From a virus, in the IMG/VR virus record IMGVR_UViG_3300031857_000123, positions 1-64,000 of that record: a stretch of 64,000 nucleotides of DNA; one strand, 5' to 3'. The translations under genes were made by a program, and so were the position numbers. The stretch's first letter is position 1. Each line of letters begins with the position of its first letter. This document shows, in pieces, positions 63,317 through 64,000 of this stretch. A model generated the notes under the pieces. It was given only the letters and a program-made list of their open reading frames with translations. It was not told the DNA's origin and did no database searches.

Positions 63317-63675
63317 ACGTAGTCTTATATACAAACGATTTCGAGCCAATTACTGTGCTTGACTTGCCGCAGTGGTTGCTGGAGCAGCTAGAGCGGCAAG
63401 GTGCGGTGCGTGTGGCTGTGATGCGTCCAGTACAGTTTGGGATCGGTGATGGTGTCGCAGTTGGTTCAGTTGAGGGTCCAGAAGTGGTTACTATCTACTG
63501 TGAAAAGCTACGCTGGAAAGACGGCACAGTTAAGCCTATACTGGTTACCGACGACGACGAACTTGCACTCTCACTTAAACCTGAGTGGTTACCAGGTCAG
63601 CGTCAACGTGTTCAAAGCTATCAGCAAGCCATACGTGGTCTAACTGATAGCCTTGTTCGTGCAATGCGAAAATAG
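63313..63675 (+). CDS. Hypothetical protein after ThyX
   Basis: 120 residues from GTG 63313, coupled by GTGA and with a perfect AAGGAGG site. 'MNVVLYTNDFEPITVLDLPQWLLEQLERQG' is a known start of small phage proteins encoded beside thyX. Function unknown. Confidence 0.68.
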   Translation: MNVVLYTNDFEPITVLDLPQWLLEQLERQGAVRVAVMRPVQFGIGDGVAVGSVEGPEVVTIYCEKLRWKDGTVKPILVTDDDELALSLKPEWLPGQRQRVQSYQQAIRGLTDSLVRAMRK

Positions 63676-63679
63676 ACTC

Positions 63680-63708
63680 TTGATTTCCTAGTTTGTGTGA
63701 GTTATAAT
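63680..63708 (+). promoter_or_regulatory. Sigma70-type promoter
   Basis: TTGATT at 63680-63685, TATAAT at 63703-63708, spacer 17 bp. Confidence 0.83.
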
Positions 63709-63732
63709 AATTTATTCACTAGGAGATCAGCC

Positions 63733-63927
63733 ATGTATTTTTGCGTAAAATGTTCAGATGACGTAAACCCACGCCGTTGGGCATTGGGCAAACACACATG
63801 CTTGCCGTGTGGTGAAGTGGTTGCACGCCAATTCAAGCACTGTATTGTGCCAATGGCCAAAAGCAACTATCAACCGGTTACTGATCTCTCAACACTCAAA
63901 CAACTAAACAAATATGCTAGAACTTAA
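63733..63927 (+). CDS. Small zinc-finger protein
   Basis: 64 residues from ATG 63733 (AGGAGATCAGCC upstream). 'CVKCSDDVNPRRWALGKHTCLPCG' has two CxxC pairs in a DksA/TraR-like spacing. The C-terminal half is basic. It overlaps the next gene by 14 nt. Confidence 0.68.
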   Translation: MYFCVKCSDDVNPRRWALGKHTCLPCGEVVARQFKHCIVPMAKSNYQPVTDLSTLKQLNKYART

Positions 63928-64000
63928 AATTCAATGTCAAGACGCAGACGAAGCTCGTATGTACCTTAATGCAGTGCAGTATCACAATTTGCTAGACGAT
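63914..64000 (+). CDS. Partial gene at the right edge
   Basis: 29 codons (MLELKIQCQDADEARMYLNAVQYHNLLDD) run off the window. 'LxIxCxxADEARxYLNAxxYxNLL' is a recurrent phage protein start. Coupled to the zinc-finger gene by overlap. Function unknown. Confidence 0.6.
   Translation, partial: MLELKIQCQDADEARMYLNAVQYHNLLDD

Overview
The window is part of a large tailed double-stranded DNA phage genome. The host is probably a betaproteobacterium. The strongest clue is a phage-encoded tmRNA (51222..51554, minus) in circularly permuted, two-piece form with a tag ending in ALAA. Permuted tmRNAs with ANDxxxALAA tags are typical of Betaproteobacteria. No capsid, portal or terminase gene was recognised, so those lie outside the window. 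The host and phage type are inferences from gene content.

Layout. (1) 1..17546, plus strand: tail tip and fibre genes, including two large collagen-like fibres (8088..9725, 11354..14365) and two repeat proteins resembling beta-propellers (9725..11326, 14365..16137), then a glycosyltransferase and a tail assembly chaperone-like gene. (2) 17635..26603, plus: a second glycosyltransferase, an FG-GAP fibre with a decayed partial copy, a lysis cassette (i-spanin, o-spanin, GH19 endolysin), a run of small exported or membrane proteins, PhoH, and a phage protein of unknown role. A bidirectional terminator at 26607..26642 ends this block. (3) 26653..46753, minus: B12-dependent ribonucleotide reductase, dUTPase and a replication/recombination module whose content and order resemble phage T5: flap endonuclease, SbcC/SbcD-like nuclease, SSB, helicase, PolA-type polymerase, primase, DnaB-like helicase and a NAD-dependent ligase split into two genes. 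(4) 46777..60484, minus: small early-type genes interspersed with 24 canonical tRNA genes, one initiator-like tRNA, one tRNA-shaped gene with a large insertion, the tmRNA, a ClpP-like protease, a rubrerythrin/rubredoxin pair, an HNH endonuclease, an SGNH hydrolase, a tyrosine-phosphatase-like protein and a UV-damage endonuclease. (5) 60639..64000, plus: a SleB-like hydrolase, a metallophosphoesterase, ThyX and small genes.

The most unusual feature is in the tRNA region. Seven intergenic segments are long hairpins with 15-23 bp terminal arms. Most fit exactly between RNA genes: they begin at the CCA of one RNA and stop at the first base of the next. Arm sequences differ between copies while the pairing is kept, and most departures from perfect pairing become G-U wobbles only in minus-strand RNA. 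Two of these hairpins bracket the tmRNA precisely. Processing signals are the simplest reading.

Transcription. About twenty near-consensus sigma70 promoters are visible, nearly all with a 17-bp spacer, and many minus-strand ones share an AAATTTACACTTG element at the -35 region. Host RNA polymerase should therefore read these genes. The genes together describe a phage that makes its own dNTPs, replicates with its own polymerase, ligase and nucleases, replaces much of the host tRNA pool, and carries its own ribosome-rescue RNA next to a ClpP-like protease.
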